From Haliclona indistincta (taxonomy: Eukaryota > Porifera > Demospongiae > Haplosclerida > Chalinidae): a stretch of 64,000 nt of DNA. The notes below the pieces were generated by a model. It was not told the DNA's origin and made no database searches. It saw only the letters and a program-made list of their open reading frames with translations. The stretch is from contig OZ024790.1 of NCBI GenBank assembly GCA_964017065.1, positions 8,880,182 to 8,944,181 on the forward strand, in the 5' to 3' direction. The translations under genes were made by a program, and so were the position numbers. Of the stretch, positions 11,592 to 23,757 are shown in pieces (position 1 is the first letter of the stretch; every line of letters starts with the position of its first letter).

Positions 11592-14500
11592 TTAAGGAAC
11601 AACAGCCCTGGTGATGATCTGTGGAGCAGACATGCTGGTCCATACTGCAAATGGAAATCCATCATATTGCACTCCAGTTCTGAAATCTTTCCATGATGAA
11701 ATTGTTCCTGCTGCACCATAAATACCCTGTGTATAACAAAAAATTAATTGTATAATATTTTTTAATTATAAACTAGACATTTCATTATTCTACAATGGTT
11801 ACAGTTTTGACGATCAAGATACTAAACGAAAATACTGGCCATAGGAGCTGAAGACAGCGTGTAAGTTGCCAAGAGCAGCTCTAATAGTACTGCATAGCAG
11901 CATGGTCATGTCGTGTACATCTCCAAATTGCGAGGGGGTAGCGAGATATGATTGTTTTGTCAATCATAGAATGGCAATGACATATCAAGTTTGTAATAAT
12001 TATTGTCCGCTATTGCATCTATGGCAGAAAATTACCTTTCCCTAAAGCCTAGGCAGGTAATTATTATTATACCATACTAAGACTATTCTGACCAATCAGA
12101 TTGCGCTATTTGAGGGATATAACGGGTCATATTTCCCTCTGCGTCACGTGCCCAAGATCAGAACAGCCTTTAGCATGGTACAAGTAAGTTATATCACATG
12201 TTGGCGGAACGTACGACCCGTTATTTCCCTCGGGAAAGGGCTAGCGCTCTCGTGAAGTCTCGGAAGCGCCTCGGGCTTCGCCCTCGGCGCTTCCTCGACT
12301 TCACTTGAGCGCGCCCTTTCCCGCGGGATATAACCTACACTACAGATATGCAATTTGACAGTGAGCCTGTGTTCTGAAGAACTCTAGTTTGTCTGTCAGT
12401 TCACATTTACGCTTTTGTCACACTCACACATAAACGCAGCCAAACGCTTAACACTCGGGACACCCAGGTACATACACACAGGATAATAAGCCAAGCCAAG
12501 TTTGATGCAATAATAATTATGATTTCTAGTTCTTCGCCATTGCAATGAAGGTCTATATACTAGACTAGAGCTAGTCACCAGTATACCTTCACTCATGTTA
12601 CAAACCTGGTTGTTCAGTGCAATAACACCTAATTCGAACCATTTGCCATGACGGTCTTTCATCTTCTTAACAGCAGTTGTACATGCTTGGTCAGGTGTAA
12701 ACCCCTGATTGATAAGCTGCACAATCAAAAAACTTGGACAGTATCTCATTATTATTTCTCCATCACCAGTAGCTAAAATAAAATTGATCTAAAATACATG
12801 TAACAAAAAAATTGTATGACTACCTGCTGCTGCTCCAATCTGAAATAAAACAATAGTAAGTAAATAAGTATAAGCAATTATGTATTATAATACCACCTTG
12901 TCATCAACATAATATCCACAACCGGGAAGAGGAGAATCTCCAACCCTTCCAGGAGTCTTAAAAGCTGCTCCTCCAGTAGACACTCCAGCAGCCATGTTGC
13001 TATGCTTGTCAACACACAGTACTGCTGTGTATAATGAACAGATTTCACAAAACCCTCGGCATGTCATGCACATTGTATGTCATAAGCGCTTTGTGGAGAG
13101 ATGATCTCACTCCCTACTTGCAATACCTCTCTACACCTACATTGTTAATAATACGAGCCTACAGTCATTGTCATGCCTACAGTCCTTCTGTCATAATCCA
13201 TACTGAGTATATTTGTCTCAAACCTGTTGAATCCTACGTTACGCTACATGGTGGTAGCAGTGAATGACTATGGCAGGAATTCTACAGCTACAACCTCTTG
13301 AGCAGTTTAGCTTTCTTCGTCCAGAACAGTGGCCAAGGTGGTAACACAGGTTCGACCAGTTTAGGGTTACCTCTGGGCTTATCGTGGAGAGCGAAGCATG
13401 CCAGATAAACACGCTGCTATACTCAATGGGGCCAGACGTTCAGGATGTATTGGAGACAATCAGCATCACCGCAGAAGAGAAAGTGATAAGTGTAGTGTTT
13501 GACAGAATTAGGTCAGGATTTAAAGACTGTTTTATTAGCAGAACACACACATTTAAATAGAGCTAGGAACAATGAATTACAAACGGAGACACTAAGATTA
13601 CAACTCTAGACACATAAGGCCGTGCAGAACACAGCGACAAACAACTATGTACAATCAATGTTCAATCACGAACATGCTTCAATTGTTCAAACACAATAAT
13701 AAGTTTGACGGAGTAAGAAAGAATGTTATTTTTGAGCGGGCTCAGTTCAACCTTAAGAAACAACAAGGTGGTGAGACCGGTGAACAGTACATTTTGGCTC
13801 TCTACGCAGATGCAGATGATACGGTGATCAGTGATACGCCACATGGTTGGCAAACAGTATCCGTAGCTTCATGTCGATTGTAAATTTGTCAGCTAGTTTT
13901 CCATGGAGCATGCCTAGACAAGTTTGAACACACACGCTATATGACGCATCCACGTCTAATGAACCTTGCGTGATTTAACATCCGCGTGGGCGTAAAATCT
14001 GATGTTATTAACAATAAAGATTTCAATGTTTGTATGTGTGCATGCCTTCTTCTCTCTATACACCCTTGGTGAAACATAGGCATTCTATGAAACAATGTAG
14101 ACTTTTGTATATTTTCAAAGCCACAGTCCGGCCACAGTTGTATTATTGTCATCACTTTTCTGCTTGCTGTACTCTACTACAAATAATATGTGTACCTAAC
14201 AGTCTCCTGTTGTTCCAAATCCTTAACAATACACGAAGTTAAAACTCAGTTTGTCTGCCATCTATAGGAAAAGCTACGTATCGATATTGCAATTTTCGAA
14301 GGCAATAGTACAGTTGTTCGTTGGCATTCCGCTGCCAACTAGTGCCCAATGTACAAAGCTGTAGTATCGCGTGTTAGCATTGCTTGGTGATATCCATACA
14401 TGATATCAATCCATATGTACGGTGATTTCCGAAAGATGAACTTGCTCAAGCAGTTATAGCTTTGTAATTTCACGCAGCTAAAGAAAATAAAACTTTTCTT

Positions 14501-17500
14501 TAGTTTTAAAGGGCGATTTCACAGGTCTATGACAGCTAGCATTGTTAGGCTAAAATTCGCTTTACCCAATGCAAATCAATAGTCAAATAAACTGCACACT
14601 GGAGCAGATCAGTACAATTACCCATTGCTGGAAAAAAGTTACTTAAAAAGTGACCTATCCACCACCTTAAACGTTGTGCATTGACGTAATCAGTACACAA
14701 ACAACCATTCCATCATGTTATCTGTTGCCTGGCAACTACTAGCAATGGAAAATAAATCAACATCCTTTGGAAACTGCAACACATCATTTGCAGTTTATAG
14801 GCCCTCCAGCGTTGAGCCTATAATCTTGCTATAAACCAGTACATGAGTATACTACAACTATTTAATAACCCAACATACATAAAGTATCATGACAAGCTTC
14901 AGTAGTAGCAATATCAGCACTTCCTTTAGCCTTGAATTCCTGAAAAATGCATTATTTTTAGCTGGTTTCTTTTACAAAATTAATATAAAATTTATTGTGC
15001 ATGACCTATATAGATTACTGTTCCAGCTGAAGATCAACAAACCCATGTTTGAGTCTGAGGCTAACCGGTAATGCTTGCATGGCAATCACAAGCAAGCATG
15101 ACATCACAATTTGCCATACACTTGGCTGTACAAAGCATACAGGTTTGCTTCTTATGTAAGGTAGATTTGCAGGTAGGTTGTCAGGAGTATAGATAATTAA
15201 TAATAACTAATACTTTACAACAAGGGATTGGCAAATAGTGCACATGATCCTAAATACAATTTTCATGGACAATCCATGTTTGTTATAATATTCCACCCTT
15301 TCTTCAAAGGAACCGCCTGTGGAACAAATCGGATATTCCATTAAATCGGCAAAGTGACCGCCCACGAGTGTAATAAACAAATTGTTACAAGGCAAACTCC
15401 CAATACAAATGTATGCACTGGGAGCTCAGAGTGGTACAACGGTATACAATGCTCCGGTGCGAACTCTCACATCATTCAGATTTCAATGTTACGCCCACAG
15501 CAGATCTTGTTTATTCAAATTGGTGTGCAAAAGCTGTTTCAAGCTGTAATAACTGCAGTAAACAATATGCTGTAGCAGCAATCTGACTGCTGCTATTGTC
15601 GTTTCTTATATCCAGGAATCCATAAGACACCTTTTCAACTGACTGACGTCGATTGTCAAAAAAGTTTCGCTTTGCAAACTCGGCGGCAAAGCAGCGTGCA
15701 TTCTGGATAGTAGAAACGGCGATAGCAGCAGTCAGATTGTCGCTACAACATTGTTTGCCGCAGTTATTGCAGCTTGAAACAGCTTTTGCCAACCAATTAG
15801 AATAAACATGATCTGCAGTGGGCGTAACATTGAAATCTGAAATTCTCGCCAGAGCTATGTATTGTACCACTCATGGGCAGGTCTAGCAGCAACCATAAAT
15901 GAATCTTGTGGCGCACAGCAGGACTAGCGCTCGCATTGCCACCTATTTAGTAGGTAAGGTGCATGCCCTACCAGAAGGCGAAGAGCTCTGTAGTGCGCAC
16001 ATTATATACACAACAAGCACGCTAATGCTAGCGGGATTTCAAACAAATAATAACAAACAATCAATGCCTCATGTAACATTGGATTTGTCTGCACTCGCTT
16101 CCGGCCTCGTAAAAAATAGACCGCAAGCTCGTGCGTACAAATCCAACGTTACACGCGGAGACATACACTAACTATTACTTGTTGTACTCTCCACCATATT
16201 TCTTGCAATCCGTACATGTTCTGCACAAAAGGTACACATCTACCTACCTGTCTAGCTTAGGAAGCATGGTTAGAACAGGGGCATAACTACCATAGAGGCA
16301 GGGGAGGCAGTCGCCTCCTCGATTTTAGACAGGTGCTAAGTAAACAAACCTTTCAAAACAGGCGCATGGGTCTCAGTAGAGTCATAGCAGAAACTGAAAA
16401 GCTCGCTCTAACTGTCTGAGTTCTCAATCTGTATACATAACACGCCTACATTGAGTGTGACTAATGAGCTAAAATGACGTCAATTCAATGAATATTAACG
16501 AGATATTTCAAAAATCGCGAGCGCGTAAGCGCGCGCCTCCTCTATTTACAAACCCTAGTTACGCCCCTTAAGAATAAGCTGGTTCACAAGAGAATGTCAT
16601 GTTATCATTTTGAAACACAAACTTCCTTCATCGTAATGTTACTGAAGTCTCGGAAAAAGCCAAATCTGCAAAAGGTCTATACCGCCACCTTAAGGTGACG
16701 GTAGTGTTTGCTTAATTAATTATTCACAAAATACAAATGTCAATAGTTGCAAAAGTTAGAATTATGTAGCGCTATATGCAGATCACTATTCGATACAGGA
16801 AAGGTGGCTGTTCTTCTGAAGCTAAACCTTGGCACTGGCATAAATGCTAGTTGTCTAAATGCACACAAAATTTATAATTTTTCACATCAGACAACTACGT
16901 AATAGTATAGCAAGCAAAACTGCATCGTACCAGTGCTTCTATGTCTATTGTGGAGACGGCGCATGTCTTCTCAGACTTCTGGCAACTTAGCACTGCACAA
17001 CGAGCGTTTTTGTCTTGAGCGCATTGTAACTTTCTTTGATCTAGCACAAAAAACCATTAACTGGCAGTACACAACTGTATTACTGCATGTGAGCATCACT
17101 CAGTGATATCCATACATCACAGATGGTATGTGGCACAATGGCATGCACAAGCAGTTTAAGTTTCATACTTTCTCACAACTAAAGAAAAGTTCCAGTCAAT
17201 CGACCTCGTTGTGGAATGACGAGCTCGCCCAATGAATACTAAGCACGATGGCTAACCCTATAGCACTGAAACTTGCTATAATCAATGACTGATTATAAAC
17301 AAAGTTCACACTGGAGTCCAGTCTGCATGAGCACTGATGGCTAAAGAGAATAGCTACTTGTAAAGCCATGAATCTCATTAACTTGATATCCCGCTACCTT
17401 AACCCTTTCAGCCCTAAAGACGCCTTTAGGTGTCATAATGAACTCCACCTACTCTAGACGTCATAAATAGTGTGAAAAGTGCTCTAGAAAGGTCAAAATT

Positions 17501-19090
17501 TTGTAAAAAATGACTTGCCTGAAAAAAAATTTTTTTCGTCGTGCCCTCCTGACTGAATCATACAGAACGGAGGGAATTTTAAAGGGGGTATACCCCCGTT
17601 AACCTGGGTCGAAGGGGTTGAGCCCCTCACCACTTTCAGCATTTTACGGCTTCAGGCTACCCAAAATGCATACTTTGGCATAGAATATGGTCTAAACTAT
17701 GCTGTTTGCTCACCTGGACACCACCAGGACTAAACGAAGACCAAAATTAGCTGAAAAATGACGATGTCGCAGCACTTAAGTGGCTTCAGTTTCGAAGTGG
17801 GAGTGGCCAACTTGGAGTTTGGTACATGGTCGTAAACTTTGATATGCCAGGAAAAAACAGTGCTAGTTTGGAACAGCTAGCGTACTGCATGTTGTAGAAA
17901 ATCACAATACACAAAAACACACCTGATAAGCTTGTACAGCTTCTGGACTCAGTAGAGCATCATTGAATTCCATCTGAAACCCATTACGGCTAGCATATTG
18001 TGCAGCTCCTGATCCAACTAAAATATTGTGAGGACAGTGCATCATAATATGCTTAGCAACTTGGATGGGCCTAGGATAACTGCGGAAAAGCATACACATC
18101 ACAAATTTATTAATAGCTAAAAACCCACAATTATACTACATCACTCAGACATCACTTGTAAGATAATGTATTATTATAACCTGATGCATGCTACATTTGT
18201 GAGCTGTAGCCTACTTTATATTTTAAAGTAGGATACATAGTTTGCCCTCAAGTGTCAGTATGAATTTGGGCCCAGGGAATGTATACAGAGCAGAAGGCCG
18301 AGCAACAGTATCATAATCCAAAAGAAGAGAACTAAAATCACTAGAGAGTGTGAGATGTCACTACCAGTGATTACTACTCTTATAAGTATCACTCCACCTT
18401 TCAACCTTTTAGCCTCCTCCCCAGGTCTCACCTAGTACAATTTGTAATTACCAATTAACAAATTTCAGGTTGCTTCGCTCATTGCATTGCTAACACTTTA
18501 CTTGGTTACACCTATGTTAATATATATATTCATGAGAAGCATGAAATTACAGACTGCATTGAAAATTGATTGTTCAACATACAAGTTAGTGAAGGGCGAT
18601 ACCAGAAATTTTGGTTCGATTGTGATTCTGAGTAGCTTGCATGCACTTTATTTAGTATCGGTATACATACTGACTGATTGGAAAACTGAATGACGTAATG
18701 GATAAGATACAACTGGTTATTAATTGTAATTAGCTCATGCATTGGTAAATCAAAAATGGGAAAAGTGTAAACTGACCCTTCAAGTGCACACACGGCTCCG
18801 ATACTGCAATCACGTCCTCTCATGATAGCAGCATCGAGTTGCACTTTACCCTCACTGTTTGGGTAAGACCCTCTTCCAACAGCGAACGGCCCAGTTGCTA
18901 GGTCATCTTCAACAGCTTAATATAGTCACGTGCAACCATAACGTAAGCATTAGTAATACTCGGTAAAGAAAAGCTTACAGCTCACTGCTGCTTCAACAAC
19001 GTCAACACAGTCAGCTCCACCATTCAGCAATTCAGCGGCGATTTTTACCGACTGAAGCCCGAACGACCAAGTAGCAATGCACGCAGCCAT
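11592..19090 (-). CDS. AGA: Aspartylglucosaminidase-type asparaginase, Ntn hydrolase (304 aa, 8 exons)
   Basis: The exons, in transcript order, are 19090-18979, 18915-18777, 18079-17923, 14939-14879, 13024-12897, 12839-12824, 12772-12606 and 11726-11592. The joined frame is exactly 305 codons. It reads IATWSFGLQSVKIAAELLNGG, VEDDLATGPFAVGRGSY, LDAAIMRGRD, then ACHDTLS, where the Thr of HDT (about residue 155) is the expected self-cleavage site and nucleophile. GVSTGG, GRVGDSPLPGCG and GAAAATGDGE follow, which are the substrate-binding blocks of N4-(beta-N-acetylglucosaminyl)-L-asparaginase. The sixth exon is only 16 nt (IGAAA). The usual lysosomal signal peptide is absent: the protein starts about four residues before the first conserved strand, so it may be cytosolic, or an upstream exon may be missing. 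The introns hold many transposons. It is divergent from AAT-3. Confidence 0.9.
12080..12350. repeat. Hairpin-rich repeat in an AGA intron
   Basis: This lies in the last AGA intron. It has a long GC-rich inverted repeat centred near 12285 (arms around AAGTCTCGGAAGCGCC and GGCGCTTCCTCGACTT), with GGGATATAAC-like sequences at both sides (near 12113 and 12325 in direct orientation). The base composition is strikingly different from the AT-rich intron, which suggests an inserted element. The ends cannot be fixed from one copy. Confidence 0.5.
13293..13880 (+). pseudogene. Gag-like relic of an LTR retrotransposon
   Basis: It is antisense within an AGA intron. One segment (about 13293-13520) translates in pieces as LEQFSFLRPEQWPRW, FDQFRVTSGL and INTLLYSMGPDVQDVL. 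A second (about 13700-13815) reads KFDGVRKNVIFERAQFNLKK and GETGEQYILALYADAD. These are the successive blocks of the gag domain seen in many invertebrate Gypsy-type elements. Between them about 150 bp of unrelated sequence and stop codons intervene, and no protease or reverse transcriptase follows, so it is a dead fragment. Confidence 0.6.
15429..15872. mobile_element. Fold-back (inverted-repeat) element in an AGA intron
   Basis: The sequence from about 15429 (GAGTGGTACAACGGTATACAATGC) to about 15610 is repeated in reverse complement from about 15690 to 15872 (ending GTATTGTACCACTC). Arms of about 185 bp flank a spacer of about 80 bp. Similarity is imperfect but runs through the whole arm. 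No coding region is credible; apparent short frames on both strands simply mirror each other. Target duplication could not be read. Confidence 0.65.
16276..16571. mobile_element. hAT-like MITE with CAGGGGCATAACTA ends
   Basis: The left end CAGGGGCATAACTA (from about 16276) is mirrored at the right by TAGTTACGCCCCT (to about 16571). The terminus CAGGGGCGTAACTA is typical of small non-autonomous hAT-type elements in many animals. Flanks TTAGAA and TTAAGAA suggest, but do not prove, a target duplication. It lies within the longest AGA intron. Confidence 0.5.
16694..17398. mobile_element. TTAA-flanked inverted-repeat element (copy 1)
   Basis: It is bounded by TTAA at 16690-16693 and 17399-17402. 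The left end GGTGACGGTAGTG and the right end CCCGCTACC are imperfect inverted repeats. A second copy lies at 28895-29586 with the same start (GGTGGCGGTAC, then GTTTGCT-ATTAATTATTCA). A third, diverged relative is recognisable around 14330-14660 by shared internal blocks. Directly to the left, TACCGCCACC ends at the same TTAA, so another copy or fragment abuts it. Confidence 0.55.
17403..17880. repeat. piggyBac-like repeat, left part only
   Basis: It begins CCCTTTCAGCCC straight after the TTAA at 17399-17402 and has a short hairpin CGCCTTTAGG. A related, complete copy with both ends is nested in the transposase relic at 34640-35230 (CCCTTTAACCCC, hairpin GTCGCC-TTTT-GGCGAC). Both share an internal block around TTTCGAAGTGGGAG. 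The right end of this copy is not recognisable. Confidence 0.5.
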
Positions 19091-19631
19091 TTTCCTCCCA
19101 TCAATACTAGGGTTCTAATGAACACATACCCGTGCGCTGAGCTAGGAGCTAAGCACGAATACTCCAGCAGTACTGCAACATGCACGTTCAGTACAGCTAG
19201 CCCATAGCCTCAGCTCCAGAAATATAGATGATAACATATATGCACTAACAGTAACAGTTGCTTGGCACATCACAGAAGGACATGCGAGACTGAGTGAGGA
19301 CATCGACATGGATAGGAGGTTGGGTGACACGCCCACAATACCGTAAAGTGCTCTTACAAGGACACGTAGCTTTAGAAACTCATGGATTAGCCACTCGAGC
19401 AAGGCTTGCCAGCACAGAAAACGTCTTCATAGGACTATAAATTCAATTATTCAGTGAAGAAGCTGCAGATAGTGTTTTCGTGGAGATTTTCGAGCGGTAA
19501 GAGGCAAACAGACGTGTTTTTGACGTGTACAGAAACACGGAACGGAACGGAACAGCACATAAAGTACGTACATTTTAATATTAATAATCTCTGACGTGAC
19601 TGATCGAGACTTGACTTCCTTTGCCTATTGC
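19091..19631. promoter_or_regulatory. Divergent intergenic region between AGA and AAT-3
   Basis: This 541-bp gap separates the AGA start (minus strand) from the AAT-3 start (plus strand). Near 19535-19555 it has a run of GGAAC repeats resembling the TTCCGTTCCGCG segment upstream of AAT-6. Just before the AAT-3 start it has GAGACTTGACTTCCTT, which also precedes AAT-6. This upstream block is therefore conserved between copies and is a candidate promoter or 5' UTR. No TATA box is evident. Confidence 0.4.
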
Positions 19632-21743
19632 ATGAAGCTCTCTATGATGCTATTGGCGTCGTTTGACGGTTTTCTGAAGAGTTTATTCTGCAAGCAGAAG
19701 AAAACTGTTGCAGCACCGAAGACTGTCAATGTTGTTGTGGGCTTTTTCTGGTTGGTGAACTGCCATATGGGCACCGGATTCCTGGGGATACCGTTCTCTT
19801 TCGTGCATGGCGGCTTGTTAGCCGGGATGGCTACGTTAGTTGTCGTTTCATTGGTCTGCTGGATAACTGGTACTTGGGTACTTGAAGTTTTAGCGAGAGC
19901 ACAGGTAATAACACTGTTTTCATCAGGGCAATAATCATGTTTGCTAAATAAGGCTATACTTTCCTCATGCGAACAAGTTGTTTATTCCTGCAGGCTATTA
20001 CTCAGTTAAAAGTATCAACTGAATGCAAAAATCCCATCATTCTTCCAATTTCTACCTATCCTTCCCTTGATCGAAAGTTCGAAGTCACTGAATTGACCGA
20101 TATCTTTTTAGGACGCTGGGCAAAGTACTTGTACCTAGCTTTAACTTCAACCTCCAGTTTTCTTTCACTTGTTGGCTTTGCCATGATCGCTGGATCGTCC
20201 TGGTCCATTAATCTTCCACTGAACTTTACTGGTGTGACACAATGCACTGCTGACGATTTTCTCTTCCAAACCATCCCCTCAGATCTGTCTTGTCGACATG
20301 CCTATTGGTTCAGTTTGTTTCTGTTTGCCTGCGTTGTAGTTCCTTTGTCAATGGTATAGAGATGGCAGACCAAGCAATTATTCAATTATTCCTTAGTCTT
20401 TTACGATTTATCACAATAGGCGCCATTGTTATATTTTGTGCAGCTAATCTCATCTCTTCTGGCAACATTTGCAAGTGTAATCAGCCATGGAGGAATACCA
20501 GTGAGTTAGAACCATTCGATGATCAATGCAACGAAACCACTTCTTTGACAAGTGTATCGACACATTTCGATTTCCGATACTGGACTGTGACCATTCCAGT
20601 TTCACTCTTCTCGTTGTCTATGAATCAAGCTATTCCTTTCTTGGTTCATCCTATTAAACAAAAGCGGCATCTAGCTTGGTACTTTGTTTCGTGTTGACTA
20701 TGCTTTTATATCAGTAATGTATCTGGTGATAGGAGTAACCATTTCTCTTTGGTGGAGAGAATGTATCAATGAGACATGTACACTCAACTGGGTGAGTCAC
20801 TAATATGCCTAAACATGAATGCAAGGCCTCATAGCTCTGCTCAAATGAAATTCTCTATGACTAAACTCTTTACGACTTTGTGAATTGTGCATAATAATTG
20901 TTATAGACCTGAAAAAAATATCATAATGCACTGACATAATTATACATGCAATTGTGCATTGCAGACAAACTGGCCCGGACATATCCAGCCAACTGCAAAC
21001 AATTACGTATTATTTTTGTATTCACATAGGGTCCCCTAAAGCATCCATCCTACTCTCTCAGTCTAAGGATTCTCTCATACTATATTCTGCTCTTTCCGAC
21101 TATACTGGTCATCTCAGTGTATCCCATTAACCTACTGGCCATCAGTAATAATGTCTTTGTCTGTCTGCTAGGCAAGGACACTGCTGACCCACGAAATACA
21201 TGGGCTTCGCGCTGTTTTCTTCTACTAATGAAATTACTTTCAGCTCTGTTACCTGTTCTTGTTGCTATGGCAGTTTCTAATCTAGTGACTGCTTTCAAGT
21301 ATGTCGGCCTTATAGATTTTCTTATAAGTTTGGGTAATGTAATTTTGCTTCAACTTCGTTCGCAATGGGTTTGCAAGCAAAGGTTCACAGCAGCATTAAA
21401 GGAGCATATTGATCTAGCACATTCTTCAAATGGTGGTGATCGAAATGATGGTTCAAAAGAAGATTTGCTCTTGTCGTCTTCTCACAATGTGAAGCCATCT
21501 CATCTCTACATGACTCCATACTCAACTGTACTGAGCTACTGGCCTGTAGTGGTCATTGTTACAGCTGTGTGCACTGTGATGTTTGGTTTCAATGTGTTTA
21601 GTTATTACTGTTTAGTAGCATTACAACCTTCCTCATACAAGGATGTGTTATGGTCGTGTAGCTGGCACGTGACGGATGTAAACTGCCGATCTGTGACTTC
21701 CCATGAAATACCAGCTAACTATAGTGTGAAAGTCATTGAGTAA
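19632..21743 (+). pseudogene. AAT-3: TMEM104-like transporter with several frameshifts
   Basis: The exons are 19632-19904, 19994-20791 and 21030-21743 (introns 89 and 238 nt). Exon 1 (MKLSMMLLASFDGF) is intact. Against its closest relative AAT-6, exon 2 has a 2-base insertion at about 20355-20359 that makes an immediate TAG (VPLSMV then stop), and a 4-base insertion near 20671. Together they add six bases, so the exon length stays divisible by three. Exon 3 has one extra T near 21603, so the normal stop is skipped and about 40 unrelated residues are added. All splice sites are preserved. A pseudogene is likely, but each lesion should be confirmed in reads. Confidence 0.75.
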
Positions 21744-22788
21744 GATGCTGGCGTGGTTAAGCGGTTGCCCTAGGAGTATTTTAAAGCAGAAGAAAGAAGA
21801 AGCTGCTGAAGATCCGAAAACGGTCAATATTGTAGTGGGCTTTTTTTTGGCTGCTAAACTGCCAGATGAGCACTGGATTCCTTGGGATACCATTCTCGTT
21901 CGTTCATGGTGATCTGTTAGCCAGGATAGCAACGTTTGTATTATAACTGTTGTATTCATCTGCTGGATGACCAGTACCTGGGTCCTTGAAGTGCTAGCGA
22001 GAGCACAGGTATAGAGCACACTTCACTGCATGCATGCATGTGCAGAATAGCTCACATTCAACCCATTAGCTGCATGCCTCAGTCGTATAACAATTCCTTG
22101 TTCCTACTCTTGTAGGCCATTACGAAGCTGAAGCAGTCAGAAAGTGATGATGCAATTACTCTGCCAATTTCTACTTATCCATCTCCAAATCTAAAGTTCG
22201 AAGTCACTGAATTGACTGATATCTTCTTAGGACGCTGGGCGAAATACCTTAACCTCCTATAATGACTTTAATGTCCACTTGTCTCGCACTTGTTGCCTAT
22301 GCTACTATCGCTGGATCGTCCTGGTCTATTAATCTTCCACTAGAACTGTACTGGTGTGACACAATGCACTGCTGATGATTTTCACCTCCAGACCATCCCC
22401 TCAGATCTGTCTTGTCGACATGCCTATTGGTTCTGTTTGTTCCTGTTTGCCTGCATTGTAGTTCCTTTGTCAATGGTGAGAGCTAAGAGAGCAAGCCATT
22501 GTTCAGTTGATTCTCAGCAAGTTCTAAGATTTATCACAATAGGCGCCATTGTTATATTCTGTGCAGCTAACCTCATCTCTTCTGGTGATATTTATGCCTC
22601 GGTGGGCGGAGCCACGGCGCATACGGCCGGTATTCTGTTCGGTGTATGTATGTATGTCAGTATGTGTGTATCTGTCTGTCTGTCGGTAGGATTTTTCGTC
22701 GCTCGCTGAAAACTAAGCGCTGAAACGTGCAATACAAGCTAAAGTGAGTTATAGCGTGATTGCTTTAGTCTGGTCCCCAGGCCCAATA

Positions 22789-23395
22789 CAGGAGCGCACG
22801 CATAATGAGAGAGCGACGTAATAGAGTAGGAGCGTGAAGCGCCCACGCATTTGATTAAAAATTGGAACTCCAGACGTGTTACTAAGAATAGAACAATCTC
22901 GTTATACACGTACACGCGTTCGTACACAAGATGGAAGCCGAAGTGAGTACTCCTCGAACAACGCTAGTCAGACTAGTGCCGCTCGCGATCACTCCCAGGC
23001 GATCGCCTCGATTGTTGGCCAAGCGCCTAGCGCCTTGCTTGAAGCTTCTGTATAGCAGTGTTTACCAGGTCGGCATAGTCATTACCTTCCAGAACAAGAA
23101 GCAGTTCACGTCGTTCTTTTACTTTGAAGGTCGTTTTCTTCGTTCTGGAGCTGGCTTTCTTTGTTTGACTCTTGCCAGTGGCACCTGCAGATGCCATCAG
23201 AGAACACGTGGCTAGCTGCTTTACTACTCGGCGTACCCGCTCGATCGTACGTACGTACGCTTGTACAGTACAACGCAATGAGTGTTCTATTCTTAGTAAC
23301 ACGTCCCATCATGTCTGGAGTTCCAATTTTTAATCAAATGCGTGGGCGCTTCACGCTCCTACTCTATTACGTCGCTCTCTCATTATGCGCTCCTG
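22789..23395. mobile_element. CAGGAGCG fold-back MITE, copy 1 (7-bp target duplication)
   Basis: It is flanked by CCCAATA at 22782-22788 and 23396-23402. The ends are CAGGAGCG and CGCTCCTG, with inverted arms of roughly 110 bp (AACTCCAGAC... near 22866, ...GTCTGGAGTT near 23312). Copy 2 of the same family is at 33354-33907. It sits just inside the left end of the MULE-like element. Short frames on both strands are products of the inverted arms. Confidence 0.75.
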
Positions 23396-23577
23396 CCCAA
23401 TATTAATCGTAAGCAGCGTTCAATTGAATGGGCGTAACGAGGGGGAGGAGCGAAAAGTTGAATGAGACAGAGGGCCTGGTGCATGGCCGGCATTGACCTC
23501 ACTTGGAACAGTACGCCAGCATTCCGGCGTACTGGAATTTCTGATCACAAACCACTGGAATGTGTATTAGCATGCAA

Positions 23578-23757
23578 CATGGTGGACGAAGACATTACCA
23601 CAGCTGCTGCTAGTCTCGGCTATCCCACTGTACGGAGTGAAGAGATGTCGTGTGGGCGATCGTAACAGGCAAAAGATGTTTTTGTCGCCCTGCCGACAGG
23701 ATACGGTAAATCGCTCTGTTACGCCATGCTCCCAATAGTGTTTGACAATACGTTCTA
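23578..23757 (+). pseudogene. Degenerate RecQ-like helicase fragment
   Basis: The frame from ATG 23578 runs AAASLGYPTVRSEE, meets a TAA at 23662, then reads AKDVFVALPTGYGKSLCYAM, a Walker A box (PTGYGKS) in the setting typical of RecQ-type DEAD helicases. No other helicase motifs follow in frame. It lies inside the MULE-like element, so it is either captured host sequence or part of a larger parent transposon. Confidence 0.55.
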
